Source of the DNA: Sphingomonadaceae bacterium
GTDB lineage: Bacteria > Pseudomonadota > Alphaproteobacteria > Sphingomonadales > Sphingomonadaceae
Length of the DNA: 64,000 nt
NCBI GenBank assembly: GCA_947477745.1
Contig: CANJUF010000001.1
Location: 124,001 to 188,000 of the forward strand
Direction of reading: 5' to 3'
The position numbers were made by a program, and so were the translations under genes. How positions within the stretch are numbered: the first letter of the stretch is position 1; every line of letters begins with the position of its first letter. Of this stretch, positions 29,321 to 37,838 are shown piece after piece. The notes under the pieces are model-generated. The model was not told the DNA's origin and searched no databases. It was given only the letters and a program-made list of their open reading frames with translations.

Positions 29321-31125
29321 CCTTTCTGCTTTGCAATCCACGCTTTCACCCGCTTGTCGAGCATGGCGAGTGGCATCACGCCTTCCTTCAAGATCTCGTG
29401 GAACTGACGCGGATCGAACTTCGCGCCCAGTTCGCTTTCGGCCAGCTTGCGCAGCCGCACCCATTCGTTCTGGCCGATCTTGTAGCTGCACGCCTGCCCC
29501 GGCAGCACGCAGTAACGTTCGATCTCGCGCTGCGAACGACCGCGCGTGAAGCTCACGGTCGAGGCGAAATAGTCGGTCGCCTGCTCGCGGCTCCATTGCT
29601 TTGCATGGATACCGGTATCGACCACCAGCCGGGCCGCGCGGAACAGCCAGGATTGCAGCGCGCCGGCCTTCTCGATCCCGGCATAGCCGCCCATCTCTTC
29701 GGCAATGACTTCCGAATAGAGCGCCCAGCCCTCGCCATAAGCTGAGATGAAATAATTCTTGAGCAGGTCAGGCAGGTCCTTGTCGCCGATCAGGATGGAA
29801 CCATGCAGGTGATGACCGGGATTGCCCTCGTGATAGGTCAGCGAAGGCAGCGTGTACTTGGGCCAGTCTGCCGTGTCCTTGAGGTTGATCCAGTAAATCG
29901 CCGGGCGCGAACCATCGAGCGCGGCGGGATAATAATATCCGTTCGAGGCGCCGTCCTGGATCTCGACCGGCACCCGGCGCACTTCGAGCGGCGCATCGGG
30001 CACAGTGGCGAACATCTGCGGCAGTTTCTTCTGGATCGCGGCGAGATTGGCGTTGATCGAGGCAAGCAGCGCCGCCCTGCCCTTGTCGGTATTGGCGAAA
30101 ACCTGATCGGGCCGCTTGTTGAGCGCGGTCAATCGCTCGCCCACAGTGCCCTTGGTCAGCCCGGCCTTCCTGAGGATCGCATCGAGTTCGCCCGTAAGTT
30201 CGGCAACCTGTTCAAGCCCGATCTTGTGGATTTCCTCTGCCGACAAGTCGGTGGTGGTGAACTGGCGCAGCGCGGCCGCATAGATTTCGTCGCCCCGCGG
30301 CACCCGCCACAACCCGTCACCGGCACGCGTCGTGGGCGTCAAGCGCTTTACCAGGTCGTGCTGTTCGCGCAGCGCGGGATAGACCTCGTATTCGAGCAGC
30401 TTCGCCGCGCGTGCCGCCCAGTCTCCGGCAATGCCCTTTTCCTTAGTGCGCCGCGCGAGCGAGCCGACCATACCGTTGTCCGCAGGCGCGGAGGCAAATT
30501 GCGTCGCGAGTTGGCTGGCCGTCATTTCAAGCGACCAGGCGGGAGCAAGATAACCGCGCGATGCCTCCTCGGCCTGCGCTTCGCTCTCCTCCCTAAGTAC
30601 GCCCGAAAAGCCCGCCAGCCGGGCAAGATAGGCCTCGGCATCGCTGCTGCTCTCGATCGGGTGACCCGAATCGAGCAGGTCCGGCACGGTTACATAAGCG
30701 CCGTCCTGCTGGCTGAGGCGATAGGGCGAGCCGACGTCGGGTACATCGAACCGGTCGGAAACAAGCCGCTGTTCGAGCATGTCCTGGACCACATCGCGGC
30801 GGACCTGCCAGATCTCGCTCAGACCCGCCGGATCGATGGCGCGCGCCGCTTCGAGCATGGCCTTGTTATGCCTGGATGCGGCGAGGTCACCGGCCTTGCC
30901 GCCGGGACCCAATTGCGCGCGCAGCGGCGCCCGGTCGCCGACATCGAGCCCGAGCAGCGTAGCATCGAACGGACTGACCAGCAGATCGCCCGAAAGCACG
31001 CTCTCGCACAGGGCTGCGACCGCCTTGTCGTCGCCGGTCTGGGCCAGGGCGATGGCAGGAGCAAAGGAGAGAACAACGGCGCTTGCGCCTGTGCCAGCGA
31101 GAAACTGTCTGCGATTGGTGTGCAA
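29317..31125 (-). CDS. Exported DUF885-family hydrolase (peptidase-like)
   Basis: About 602 residues. The Tat signal NRRQFLAGTGASAVVLS opens the protein; I prefer the TTG at 31125, which has AAGGGGG seven bases upstream and puts the RR near the N-terminus, over the ATG at 31167. The C-terminal half has LTYHEGNPGHHLHGS, a zinc metalloprotease-like HEGxPGHH motif, and GEGWALYSEVIAEEMGGY, the hallmarks of DUF885. It would be a periplasmic metal-dependent peptidase. Convergent overlap of four bases with the glycosylase gene. Confidence 0.9.
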   Translation of the reverse strand: MHTNRRQFLAGTGASAVVLSFAPAIALAQTGDDKAVAALCESVLSGDLLVSPFDATLLGLDVGDRAPLRAQLGPGGKAGDLAASRHNKAMLEAARAIDPAGLSEIWQVRRDVVQDMLEQRLVSDRFDVPDVGSPYRLSQQDGAYVTVPDLLDSGHPIESSSDAEAYLARLAGFSGVLREESEAQAEEASRGYLAPAWSLEMTASQLATQFASAPADNGMVGSLARRTKEKGIAGDWAARAAKLLEYEVYPALREQHDLVKRLTPTTRAGDGLWRVPRGDEIYAAALRQFTTTDLSAEEIHKIGLEQVAELTGELDAILRKAGLTKGTVGERLTALNKRPDQVFANTDKGRAALLASINANLAAIQKKLPQMFATVPDAPLEVRRVPVEIQDGASNGYYYPAALDGSRPAIYWINLKDTADWPKYTLPSLTYHEGNPGHHLHGSILIGDKDLPDLLKNYFISAYGEGWALYSEVIAEEMGGYAGIEKAGALQSWLFRAARLVVDTGIHAKQWSREQATDYFASTVSFTRGRSQREIERYCVLPGQACSYKIGQNEWVRLRKLAESELGAKFDPRQFHEILKEGVMPLAMLDKRVKAWIAKQKG

Positions 31126-31197
31126 GGTGCGACCCCCTTCTGTCTTTATCTGCGTGCCTTGTGGCACGCGGCAGAAAGCGGCGCAATGTTGCGGCGG

Positions 31198-31668
31198 TCA
31201 GGCCAGCCGGTAGTAATCGGCGATCCGGTCCAGCGCGATCCTGAGCAACAGCTTGCCGCTGCGCACCGGCCAGCCAAGCGCCTTCTCGGCATCGGGCAGA
31301 CCCTCGCCCGCGCAGACCACGCGCCAAAGCACGTCGGAAAGATCCTTTCCGACATGGCCGACCGCACCGTGAAAGCGCGCCCGCGCGGCAAGCTGACGTT
31401 CGCCGGGGGTGAGGTCGCCGCCGCTTCCTCCCGAAACGCGGATTGGGTTCCAGGTCATCGTGATCGAAGGGGCAAGCTGCGCCCGCTCCCAATCAGCGCG
31501 TAGGCGCTCGCCAGCATCGAACTGCCGGTCGGAGATGTGCCCGCGCGAATGAAGCCAGGTGAGCGGCGATTCGGCCAGATTGACGGTGGCGCTGCGCGCC
31601 CGCTTGCGCGCCGGACGCGCGGCCGGCCCCTCGCTGGTCAGTTCGCGTTCGGCCAGGACCCGTTTCAT
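31198..31668 (-). CDS. DUF6456-domain protein (possible GafA/GafZ-type GTA regulator)
   Basis: 156 residues from ATG 31668 with GGGGAGAAG upstream. The basic N-terminus (ARPARKRARSATV) precedes ESPLTWLHSRGHISDRQFDAG and ERLRADWERAQLAP, the DUF6456 signature, and a C-terminal helical part with LSDVLWRVVCAGEGL and LGWPVRSGKLLLRIALDRIADYY, which looks like a helix-turn-helix. I recall, without being able to check, that DUF6456 occurs in the GTA activator GafA and its split homologue GafZ. It is divergent from an XRE regulator. Function otherwise unknown. Confidence 0.82.
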   Translation of the reverse strand: MKRVLAERELTSEGPAARPARKRARSATVNLAESPLTWLHSRGHISDRQFDAGERLRADWERAQLAPSITMTWNPIRVSGGSGGDLTPGERQLAARARFHGAVGHVGKDLSDVLWRVVCAGEGLPDAEKALGWPVRSGKLLLRIALDRIADYYRLA

Positions 31669-31729
31669 GTGCTTCTCCCCATGAGACGCGAAACTGCGAC
31701 ATGGCGCGGACTTGCCAAAGACGATAAGA

Positions 31730-31756
31730 TGTAGGAAAGAAGAAACCGATCTGGTT
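31730..31756 (+). promoter_or_regulatory. Composite motif upstream of the XRE regulator
   Basis: TGTAGGAAAGAA, two bases, then the inverted repeat AACC-N5-GGTT. The same 12-mer (inverted) with the same spacing to AACC-N5-GGTT recurs at 41830-41856 before the GTA-type holin. It lies 17 bases before the XRE start codon and about 60 bases upstream of the divergent DUF6456 gene. A binding site for the XRE protein (autoregulation) or a GTA activator is plausible. Confidence 0.55.
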
Positions 31757-31773
31757 AAGGGGAGTTTTCGGCG

Positions 31774-32346
31774 ATGATCAACCGCATTCGCGATGTCCGC
31801 CGCGAAAAGGGCCTCACCCTTGCCGAAGTCGGCGAGCGCTGCATCCCGCCAACCACCGCCCAAACTATCGGGCGGCTGGAAACCGGGATGCGCAACCTCT
31901 CGCTCGACTGGATGAACCGGATCGCTGCCGCGCTCGAGGTCGAACCCCAATTGCTGCTGCGCAGCGATCAACCCAGCGAACCCAAGGTCGTCGCCCGCCT
32001 TACCGAGGCCGGCGCCGAGGCACTTGCCGCGCCGCGCGATGCAGTGCTGCCCACCGCGCTCGGCGGCGGCGGCCTGTTGATGGCGCTGTCGGTCGAGGCG
32101 AGCGCGGGCGAATACCGCGCGGGCGATCAGGTCTGGCTGCGCGAGGTTCCCGCCGCCGAACATGCGCGGCTGATCAACCGCGACGTGCTCGCCCCGCGCC
32201 CCGGCGGCAGGTTCGCTTTCGGGCGCATGATAGATCGCGATTCGGCGCGCGTCGCACTATTGCCGCACGGCATGGGCCAGCGGCAGGTAGTGATCGAAAA
32301 GCCCGCGTGGCTTGCGGTTGCGGAAATGCTGGTCCGCAAGCTGTGA
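31774..32346 (+). CDS. XRE-family transcriptional regulator
   Basis: 190 residues. The N-terminal 65 residues are a Cro/CI-type helix-turn-helix (RIRDVRREKGLTLAEVGERC, TIGRLETGMRNLSLDWMNRIA). The C-terminal half resembles a S24/LexA-like beta domain (GGLLMALSVEASAGEYRAGDQVWLRE) but I see no clear Ser-Lys protease dyad. Divergent from the DUF6456 gene and followed after nine bases by a glycosyltransferase. A role as repressor of that pair or of GTA genes is inferred from the shared upstream motif. Confidence 0.88.
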   Translation: MINRIRDVRREKGLTLAEVGERCIPPTTAQTIGRLETGMRNLSLDWMNRIAAALEVEPQLLLRSDQPSEPKVVARLTEAGAEALAAPRDAVLPTALGGGGLLMALSVEASAGEYRAGDQVWLREVPAAEHARLINRDVLAPRPGGRFAFGRMIDRDSARVALLPHGMGQRQVVIEKPAWLAVAEMLVRKL

Positions 32347-32354
32347 TCCGCTAA

Positions 32355-33581
32355 ATGGCAAAAATGCGAGTCCTTTCGATCAGCACGCTCTTCCCCAATC
32401 CGGCGCGCCCGGCTTTCGGAAATTTCGTGCGCAACCAGATGCTTGCGGTTACCGAGCAGGACGATGTCGAGCTGACGATGGTCAGCCCGGTGGGCATCCC
32501 GCCCTGGCCTTTGTCGCTGCGCGAGCCTTACCGCAGCCTCGCCAAGCTGCCCGCAACCAGCGAGTTTCCCGGCCTGCCGGTCCACTATCCCCAGTTCCGC
32601 ACCATTCCCAAGGTCGGCGGTGACACCAATCCCGACCGCATCGTCGAAGCAGTGCTGCCGCTGGCGCGCAGGCTGCATGAGGAATGCCCGTTCGACCTGC
32701 TCGACGCCTCGTTCTTCTTTCCCGATGGCCCCGCCGTCGCGCGGCTCGCGGCCGAGCTTGGCCTTCCCTACACGGTCAAGTCGCGCGGCGCGGACATCCA
32801 TTACTGGGGCAAGCGGCCCGCCGCGCTCGCGCAAATGGTCGAAGCCGCGCAGGGCGCCTCGCTGATGCTGGCCGTATCCGAGGCGCTGAAGGCCGACATG
32901 GCCGCGCTCGGCATGCCCCGGGAACGGATTGTCGTTCACTATACCGGGCTCGACCGTGAGGCGTTCAAGCCGGTCGAGCGCAAGGCGGCGCGCGCGCTGA
33001 TTTCCGCGATTCCCAGCCTGCACGTCTGGTCGGAAGGGCCGCTGCTGGTCACGCCCGGCGCGCTGATCGTGCGCAAGGGTCAGGCATTGGTCATCGAAGC
33101 GCTCAAGGATCTGCCCAACTGCCATCTGGCGCTGGCAGGGACCGGTGAGAACGAGAACAATCTGCGCTCGCTTGTCGCATCGCTGGGTCTCAAGGACCGG
33201 GTCCAGTTCCTCGGCCACGTCAACCACGATCTGCTGCCGCAGCTGTTCAGCGCCGCCGATGCGATCGTGCTGCCCTCGGAGAGCGAAGGCCTTGCCAATG
33301 TCTGGGTCGAAGCGCTGGCCTGCGGGACCCCGATCGTGGTGCCCGATGTAGGCGGTGCACGCGAGTTGCTGACCAGCCCTGCGGCCGGACGGCTGGCGGC
33401 CCGCGATGCAGGGGCCATCGCCAGGGCAGTGAGCGAGATCCTCGCCAAGCCGCCGAAGCAGCAGGACGTCGCCGAGGTAGTTTCCGGATTCAGCTGGGAC
33501 CGTAACGGCGCGGCAATCGTCGATATATGGCAGCGCGCGGTCGTCGCAACGGGGCAGAGACCACCCCCGGATAAGCCCTAG
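32355..33581 (+). CDS. Glycosyltransferase family 4
   Basis: 408 residues. GT-B fold: an N-terminal Rossmann start (MRVLSISTLFPNPARPAFG) with YTVKSRGADIHYWG, and a C-terminal nucleotide-sugar domain with TPGALIVRKGQALVIEAL, FLGHVNHDLLPQLFSAADAIVLPSESEGLANVWVEALACGTPIV and the EX7E glutamates. It transfers a sugar in polysaccharide or glycolipid synthesis. No other glycan genes are adjacent except the distant deacetylase at 44 kb. Nine bases after the XRE gene. Confidence 0.93.
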   Translation: MAKMRVLSISTLFPNPARPAFGNFVRNQMLAVTEQDDVELTMVSPVGIPPWPLSLREPYRSLAKLPATSEFPGLPVHYPQFRTIPKVGGDTNPDRIVEAVLPLARRLHEECPFDLLDASFFFPDGPAVARLAAELGLPYTVKSRGADIHYWGKRPAALAQMVEAAQGASLMLAVSEALKADMAALGMPRERIVVHYTGLDREAFKPVERKAARALISAIPSLHVWSEGPLLVTPGALIVRKGQALVIEALKDLPNCHLALAGTGENENNLRSLVASLGLKDRVQFLGHVNHDLLPQLFSAADAIVLPSESEGLANVWVEALACGTPIVVPDVGGARELLTSPAAGRLAARDAGAIARAVSEILAKPPKQQDVAEVVSGFSWDRNGAAIVDIWQRAVVATGQRPPPDKP

Positions 33582-33599
33582 ACAACCCCTAGACGACCC

Positions 33600-34385
33600 C
33601 TAGACCGCCTCGAGATAGACCGGGCGCGGCAGCTTGCTCCGCCAGTATTCGACCTCGTTCATGGTCTGGCCGCCGGGAAAGTGGATGTCTGCCGGCAAGC
33701 CTGCGCGAAAATTCACGAAGGCCATGCCGTTCGGCCCGGCCGTGAACGAATAGAGCGTATCTCCCGGAATGGCGATCGCCGTGCCTTCGGGAAACAACTT
33801 GCGCCCCAGCCGGATCTGGCCCGAGACGATGAAGATGATCTCGTCCTCCGAGTGCGAATGGACGCCAACGGTCAGGTCCTCGGGCGTGACCGGCTCGGCC
33901 CCCGGGAACGCATTTTCGTGCAGCCATACCTGGCAGGTCGGGCACTGCGCATCGGCGTGCATGCCGCCGCGCACGCCGGTGTCGGTCAGCGCGAGGTTGC
34001 GCGGGACATTGGCGCTGGGCAGCAAGTGGACGTGCCCGCCCGCCTCCGGCTCGAGCGGATCGCAGCTCGCGGCAAACAGCAGCACGTCAGCGGCCTCGCC
34101 GGCGCCTGTGACATCGAGCGATTGGCCGCTTTCGACGATGAAGCTCGATCCGGCCGGCAGGTCGCGCCCGCCCGCGCGCACCGCGCCGTGCCAGACATAG
34201 CCGATGCGTCCGCGCCCCAATGCGCCGATCGTCATCGTCTCGTCCGCACCGAGCCGCAATTTGTGCAGTTCGATCGGAAAGCTTTCGGGGTCGACATAGA
34301 GGCTCGATTCGCCCGAGCCGGTGCAGGCTTCGGGAAGCTGCTCGGCGTGGGTCTTTTCGGGTGGGACGACGTGAATGCGCGGCAT
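33600..34385 (-). CDS. Cupin-domain protein
   Basis: 261 residues with two beta-barrel halves. The C-terminal cupin has the metal motif HSHSEDEIIFIVSGQIRLG and later the FPEGTAIAIPGDTLYSF strand; the N-terminal half (GYVWHGAVRAGGRDLPAGSSFIVESG) is a degenerate cupin. A CPTC pair lies between. Cytoplasmic. It follows secF on the same strand after 33 bp, so it may be co-transcribed, but functionally it may serve the catabolic genes (dioxygenase-like or sugar-binding). Substrate unknown. Confidence 0.85.
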   Translation of the reverse strand: MPRIHVVPPEKTHAEQLPEACTGSGESSLYVDPESFPIELHKLRLGADETMTIGALGRGRIGYVWHGAVRAGGRDLPAGSSFIVESGQSLDVTGAGEAADVLLFAASCDPLEPEAGGHVHLLPSANVPRNLALTDTGVRGGMHADAQCPTCQVWLHENAFPGAEPVTPEDLTVGVHSHSEDEIIFIVSGQIRLGRKLFPEGTAIAIPGDTLYSFTAGPNGMAFVNFRAGLPADIHFPGGQTMNEVEYWRSKLPRPVYLEAV

Positions 34386-34418
34386 GGTGTCTCTCCGATT
34401 GCCGCGCTGTTCGCGGCG

Positions 34419-35396
34419 TCAGCCCTGTTCTCGTGCCAGCCGTTCCTGCCGTTCCACGTCGGTCTCGGTGGGGACGAAACTGTCTCCCGTCACCTTGAGC
34501 CAGATCAGGATAGGCGCGGCCATGTAGATCGAGCTGTATGTGCCGACGAAGATGCCAAGCGTGATCGCTGCCGTAAAGCCGAATATCACGTCCGGCCCCA
34601 GCAGCAGCAGCGCCATCAGCGTGATCAGCAGCGAGCCGGAGGTTACGATGGTCCGAGACAGCGTCTCGTTGACCGACAGATCGAGCAATTCTGGCATCGG
34701 CATGCGCCGGTATTTTTTCAGGTTCTCGCGGATGCGGTCGTAGACCACAATGGTGTCGTTCAACGAATAGCCGATTAGCGTCAGCAAGGCGGCGACGATG
34801 TTGAGATCGAATTCGAGCTGCGTCAGCGCGAACATGCCGAGCGTCAGTGTCACGTCGTGGACCAGGCTGAACAGCGCGCCGACGCCGAATTGCCATTCGA
34901 AGCGCACCCAGATGTAGATCGCGACCGCGAACATCGCGGCGAGCAGCGCCTTCATGCCGGTATCGAACAGTTCGCCCGATACCTTGCCCGAAACCGAATC
35001 GACCCCGTCGATCCGCGCGTCGGCATGGCCTTCGCGAACCGTGGCGACGATCTTCCGAGTCATTGTATCGGCAAGCTCAGGCTGGCCTTCCGACCCTTCG
35101 GGCAGCTTCATGCGGATCGAGATTTCGTTGGGCTTGCCGAACTGCTGGATGATCGGATCGCCATAGCCCAATGCGCCAACGTTCTCGCGAAGCTCCGCCA
35201 CCGGCGCGGCGGCGCTCTGCGTAAAGGTCACCCGGATCATCTGCCCGCCGACGAAATCGACGCCGAGGTTGAGCCCCTTGGTCAGCACCAGCCCCACCGA
35301 TGCCGCCATCAGCACAAGCGATATGACGTAAAACGGCACGCGCCAGCGCAGGAAGCGGATGTTGGTGTTGTCGGGAATGAGCTTGAGCAATTTCAT
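34419..35396 (-). CDS. secF: Protein translocase subunit SecF
   Basis: 325 residues. First helix WRVPFYVISLVLMAASVGLV, then the periplasmic P1 domain with GVDFVGGQMIRV, and the five C-terminal helices including VALLTLIGYSLNDTIVVYDRIREN, the SecF/RND motif. With SecD it uses the proton gradient to help release exported proteins. It follows secD after 10 bp. Confidence 0.96.
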   Translation of the reverse strand: MKLLKLIPDNTNIRFLRWRVPFYVISLVLMAASVGLVLTKGLNLGVDFVGGQMIRVTFTQSAAAPVAELRENVGALGYGDPIIQQFGKPNEISIRMKLPEGSEGQPELADTMTRKIVATVREGHADARIDGVDSVSGKVSGELFDTGMKALLAAMFAVAIYIWVRFEWQFGVGALFSLVHDVTLTLGMFALTQLEFDLNIVAALLTLIGYSLNDTIVVYDRIRENLKKYRRMPMPELLDLSVNETLSRTIVTSGSLLITLMALLLLGPDVIFGFTAAITLGIFVGTYSSIYMAAPILIWLKVTGDSFVPTETDVERQERLAREQG

Positions 35397-35406
35397 CGGC
35401 CCGCTC

Positions 35407-37011
35407 CTAAATCGTGATGTCGGACGGGCGCGTCTTGCGCACCCAGCCCGCCACCCACATGCGGGTGAGGGTCACGGCGGTGAACACCGATGTCGCGATG
35501 CCGATCATCAGCACCACGGCAAAACCGCGCACCGGACCCGAGCCGAACACGAACATCAGCACGGCGGCGATGACATTGGTGATATTGGCATCGAAAATCG
35601 CGCGGCTGGCTTCCTTGTAGCCATTCTCGACCGCGGCGATCACACGCCGCCCCTTGGCCCGTTCCTCGCGGATGCGTTCGTTGATCAGCACGTTCGCGTC
35701 GACCGCCGCGCCGATCGTCAGCACGAAACCGGCAATGCCCGGCAGTGTCAGCGTGGTGTTGGCGATGGCCATGACGCCCAGGATCATCAGCACGTTGATC
35801 ACCAGCGCGACACAGGCATAAAGCCCGAAGCGGCCATAGGTCGCTACGATGAAGGCCATCAGCGCCAGGGTGCCGACCAGCATCGCGATCATGCCCTTGC
35901 GGATCGAATCGGCGCCCAGATCGGGTCCGACCGTGCGTTCCTCGACCACGGTCAGATCGACCGGAAGCGCGCCCGAGCGCAGCGAGATTGCAAGCTGGTT
36001 GGCCGAATCGACCGTGAAGCGGCCCGAAATCTGTGCGCTGCCGCCCAGGATCGGCTCGTTGATGTTGGGCGCGGAGAGCACCTTGCCATCGAGGATAATC
36101 GCGAAAGGCTTGTTGACGTTCTCGGTGGTCAGTTTGGCGAACTTGGCGCCGCCCTGCTGGTCGAAGGTGATCGAGACGACCGGCTCGTTGGTCTGCTGCT
36201 CGAAGGTCTGCATCGCATCGGTCAGGCTGTCGCCCTTGATGCCGCCGAGCCGCCGCACCGCAATCGCGGCCACGCCTTCCGAAGTTGGATCGGCATAGGG
36301 AACGATCTCGCTGCCCGGCGGGGCAATGCCCTGCGCGACGTCCGACGGAGCGGCAGCGGTATCGACCAGCTTGAACTCGAGCTTGGCGGTCTGGCCCAGC
36401 AGCGCCTTGAGCGCGCCGGGATCGTCAAGCCCGGGCACCTGGACGACGATGCGCTGCGGCCCCTGCCGGATGATGGTCGGCTCGCGCGTGCCCAGCTCGT
36501 CGATGCGCTTGCGTACCACTTCGGTCGCGGAATCCATGGCGTTCGACACGGCCTGCTCGATGCCTTCGTCGGTCGGCGTAAGCACGATCCGGTCCTCGTC
36601 GAGCACCTCGAACTTCCAGTCGCGCTGGCCGGTCAGGCCCGCGCCATACGTCAGCGGCAGCACTTCTTCGCGCGCGGCGTCGATCTGGCCGGGATCGCGC
36701 ACGGTGAAAGACAGCCTGCCGCCGCTGGATGAAATGTCGCCGATGCTGATGCGCGGCTCGGCATTGCGCAGCCGGGCGCGAACTGATTCCTCCATGTTCT
36801 CGAGCCGCTGAGCGCGCACCTGCGCGGGATCGGCTTCGAGCAGGATGTGGCTGCCGCCGGCAAGGTCGAGGCCAAGGTTGACCATCGGCGCTGGCAGCGC
36901 CTTGGGCCATTGCGCATTCGCGAGCGAAAACAGCGAAGGCAGCGCCGCAGCCATGACGGCTATGGTCAACCCCCACAGCCAGATGCGTTTCCAGGTAGGG
37001 AATTCGAGCAT
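35407..37011 (-). CDS. secD: Protein translocase subunit SecD
   Basis: 534 residues. N-terminal helix (IWLWGLTIAVMAAALPSLFSL), then NLGLDLAGGSHILLEAD, the large periplasmic domain with the ISGRFTVDSANQLAISLRSGALPV segment, and six helices with LTIGAAVDANVLINERIREE, the proton-relay Asp. It starts 40 bp after yajC and forms the conserved yajC-secD-secF unit. Confidence 0.97.
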   Translation of the reverse strand: MLEFPTWKRIWLWGLTIAVMAAALPSLFSLANAQWPKALPAPMVNLGLDLAGGSHILLEADPAQVRAQRLENMEESVRARLRNAEPRISIGDISSSGGRLSFTVRDPGQIDAAREEVLPLTYGAGLTGQRDWKFEVLDEDRIVLTPTDEGIEQAVSNAMDSATEVVRKRIDELGTREPTIIRQGPQRIVVQVPGLDDPGALKALLGQTAKLEFKLVDTAAAPSDVAQGIAPPGSEIVPYADPTSEGVAAIAVRRLGGIKGDSLTDAMQTFEQQTNEPVVSITFDQQGGAKFAKLTTENVNKPFAIILDGKVLSAPNINEPILGGSAQISGRFTVDSANQLAISLRSGALPVDLTVVEERTVGPDLGADSIRKGMIAMLVGTLALMAFIVATYGRFGLYACVALVINVLMILGVMAIANTTLTLPGIAGFVLTIGAAVDANVLINERIREERAKGRRVIAAVENGYKEASRAIFDANITNVIAAVLMFVFGSGPVRGFAVVLMIGIATSVFTAVTLTRMWVAGWVRKTRPSDITI

Positions 37012-37051
37012 GGTTCAGCGCCTCGGTGCGCGGCAATCCGGAGCGGCGCGC

Positions 37052-37387
37052 TCAATCATTGGCGGGCGACGAGCCGGGAGGCAGGATAATATCGGAAATG
37101 GTAGACTTGACCGCCTTGACCTTCACGCCCTGCGCGATCTCGATTTCGGCATAGTTCTCGTCGACCTTGACCACCTTGCCCAGCAGCCCGCCGCCGGTGA
37201 GCACCTGGTCGCCCTTCTTGATCGCCGCGATCTTGGCTGCCTGTTCCTTCGCCCGCTTCATTTGCGGGCGGATGATGAGGAACCAGAAGATCAGGCCCAT
37301 CGCCACCAGCGGCATGAACTGGATCCAGGCGGGCGGAGCCTCGGCACCGGCGCCAGCCGCCAGCATTGTCAGTATCGCAGTGTTCAT
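37052..37387 (-). CDS. yajC: Preprotein translocase subunit YajC
   Basis: 111 residues with one N-terminal membrane helix ([25 protein letters not shown]) and the cytoplasmic YajC core [48 protein letters not shown] precedes the ATG. First gene of the yajC-secD-secF operon. Confidence 0.96.
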   Translation of the reverse strand: MNTAILTMLAAGAGAEAPPAWIQFMPLVAMGLIFWFLIIRPQMKRAKEQAAKIAAIKKGDQVLTGGGLLGKVVKVDENYAEIEIAQGVKVKAVKSTISDIILPPGSSPAND

Positions 37388-37528
37388 GGTCGAAAAACGC
37401 TTCCTCTCGGCCGGGGTCCTGGCCAGTGCGCGCGACTAGCAACAAAGCGTGGGCGTGGCAACGCGGCGGTGCGAGTGCTTACGCGCTTGTCATGCAGGCC
37501 GGTGCTGCCTATAGGCGCTCCCCTCGGT

Positions 37529-37605
37529 CGGGACGTAGCGCAGCCTGGTAGCGCATCACACTGGGGGTGTGGGGGTCGGAGGTTCGAATCCTCTCGTCCC
37601 GACCA
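37529..37605 (+). tRNA. tRNA-Pro (GGG)
   Basis: Acceptor CGGGACG pairs with CGTCCCG, the anticodon stem TCACA/TGTGG encloses CTGGGGG giving GGG, the T-arm is GGTTCGAATCC, and CCA is encoded. 77 nt. Followed ten bases later by a terminator. Its last 20 bases are repeated 177 bp downstream. Confidence 0.96.
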
Positions 37606-37614
37606 AATAAATGA

Positions 37615-37640
37615 GGCTCCGCAAGGAGCCTTTTTTATTT
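37615..37640 (+). terminator. Rho-independent terminator of tRNA-Pro
   Basis: GGCTCC-GCAA-GGAGCC followed by TTTTTTATTT, a textbook hairpin with U-run, ten bases after the tRNA CCA. Confidence 0.9.
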
Positions 37641-37783
37641 GGGGGGGCAGGATCGAACCGGAGAAGGAGGTTTGGAGTCAGCCGTCCGGGGGACGGTTGA
37701 CCGCGAAGCGAGGCCGTCAGGCCGCGCGCAGTCCGAGCGAGTATTCGCGAGGATCGCCAGGCGCGATGAGCGCGGCTGGCGAC

Positions 37784-37803
37784 AATCCTCTCGTCCCGAC
37801 CAA
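37784..37803 (+). repeat. Duplicate of the tRNA-Pro 3' end (att-like)
   Basis: AATCCTCTCGTCCCGACCAA is identical to bases 37587-37606, i.e. the T-arm/acceptor end of tRNA-Pro(GGG) including CCA. The rest of the tRNA is not duplicated. The 177 bp between the copies lacks genes and contains GGGGGGGCAGGATCGAACCGG just after the tRNA terminator. Direct repeats of a tRNA 3' end are typical attachment-site scars of integrative elements. Confidence 0.7.
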
Positions 37804-37809
37804 TATACC

Positions 37810-37832
37810 AAAGGCCCCCCCGCGGGGCCTTT
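37810..37832 (-). terminator. Terminator-like hairpin downstream of an LLM gene
   Basis: AAAGGCCCC and GGGGCCTTT form a nine-pair stem just after the stop of the minus-strand LLM gene. The U-run on the minus strand is short (TTTGG), so efficiency is uncertain; it also faces the tRNA side. Confidence 0.5.
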
Positions 37833-37838
37833 GTCGTT

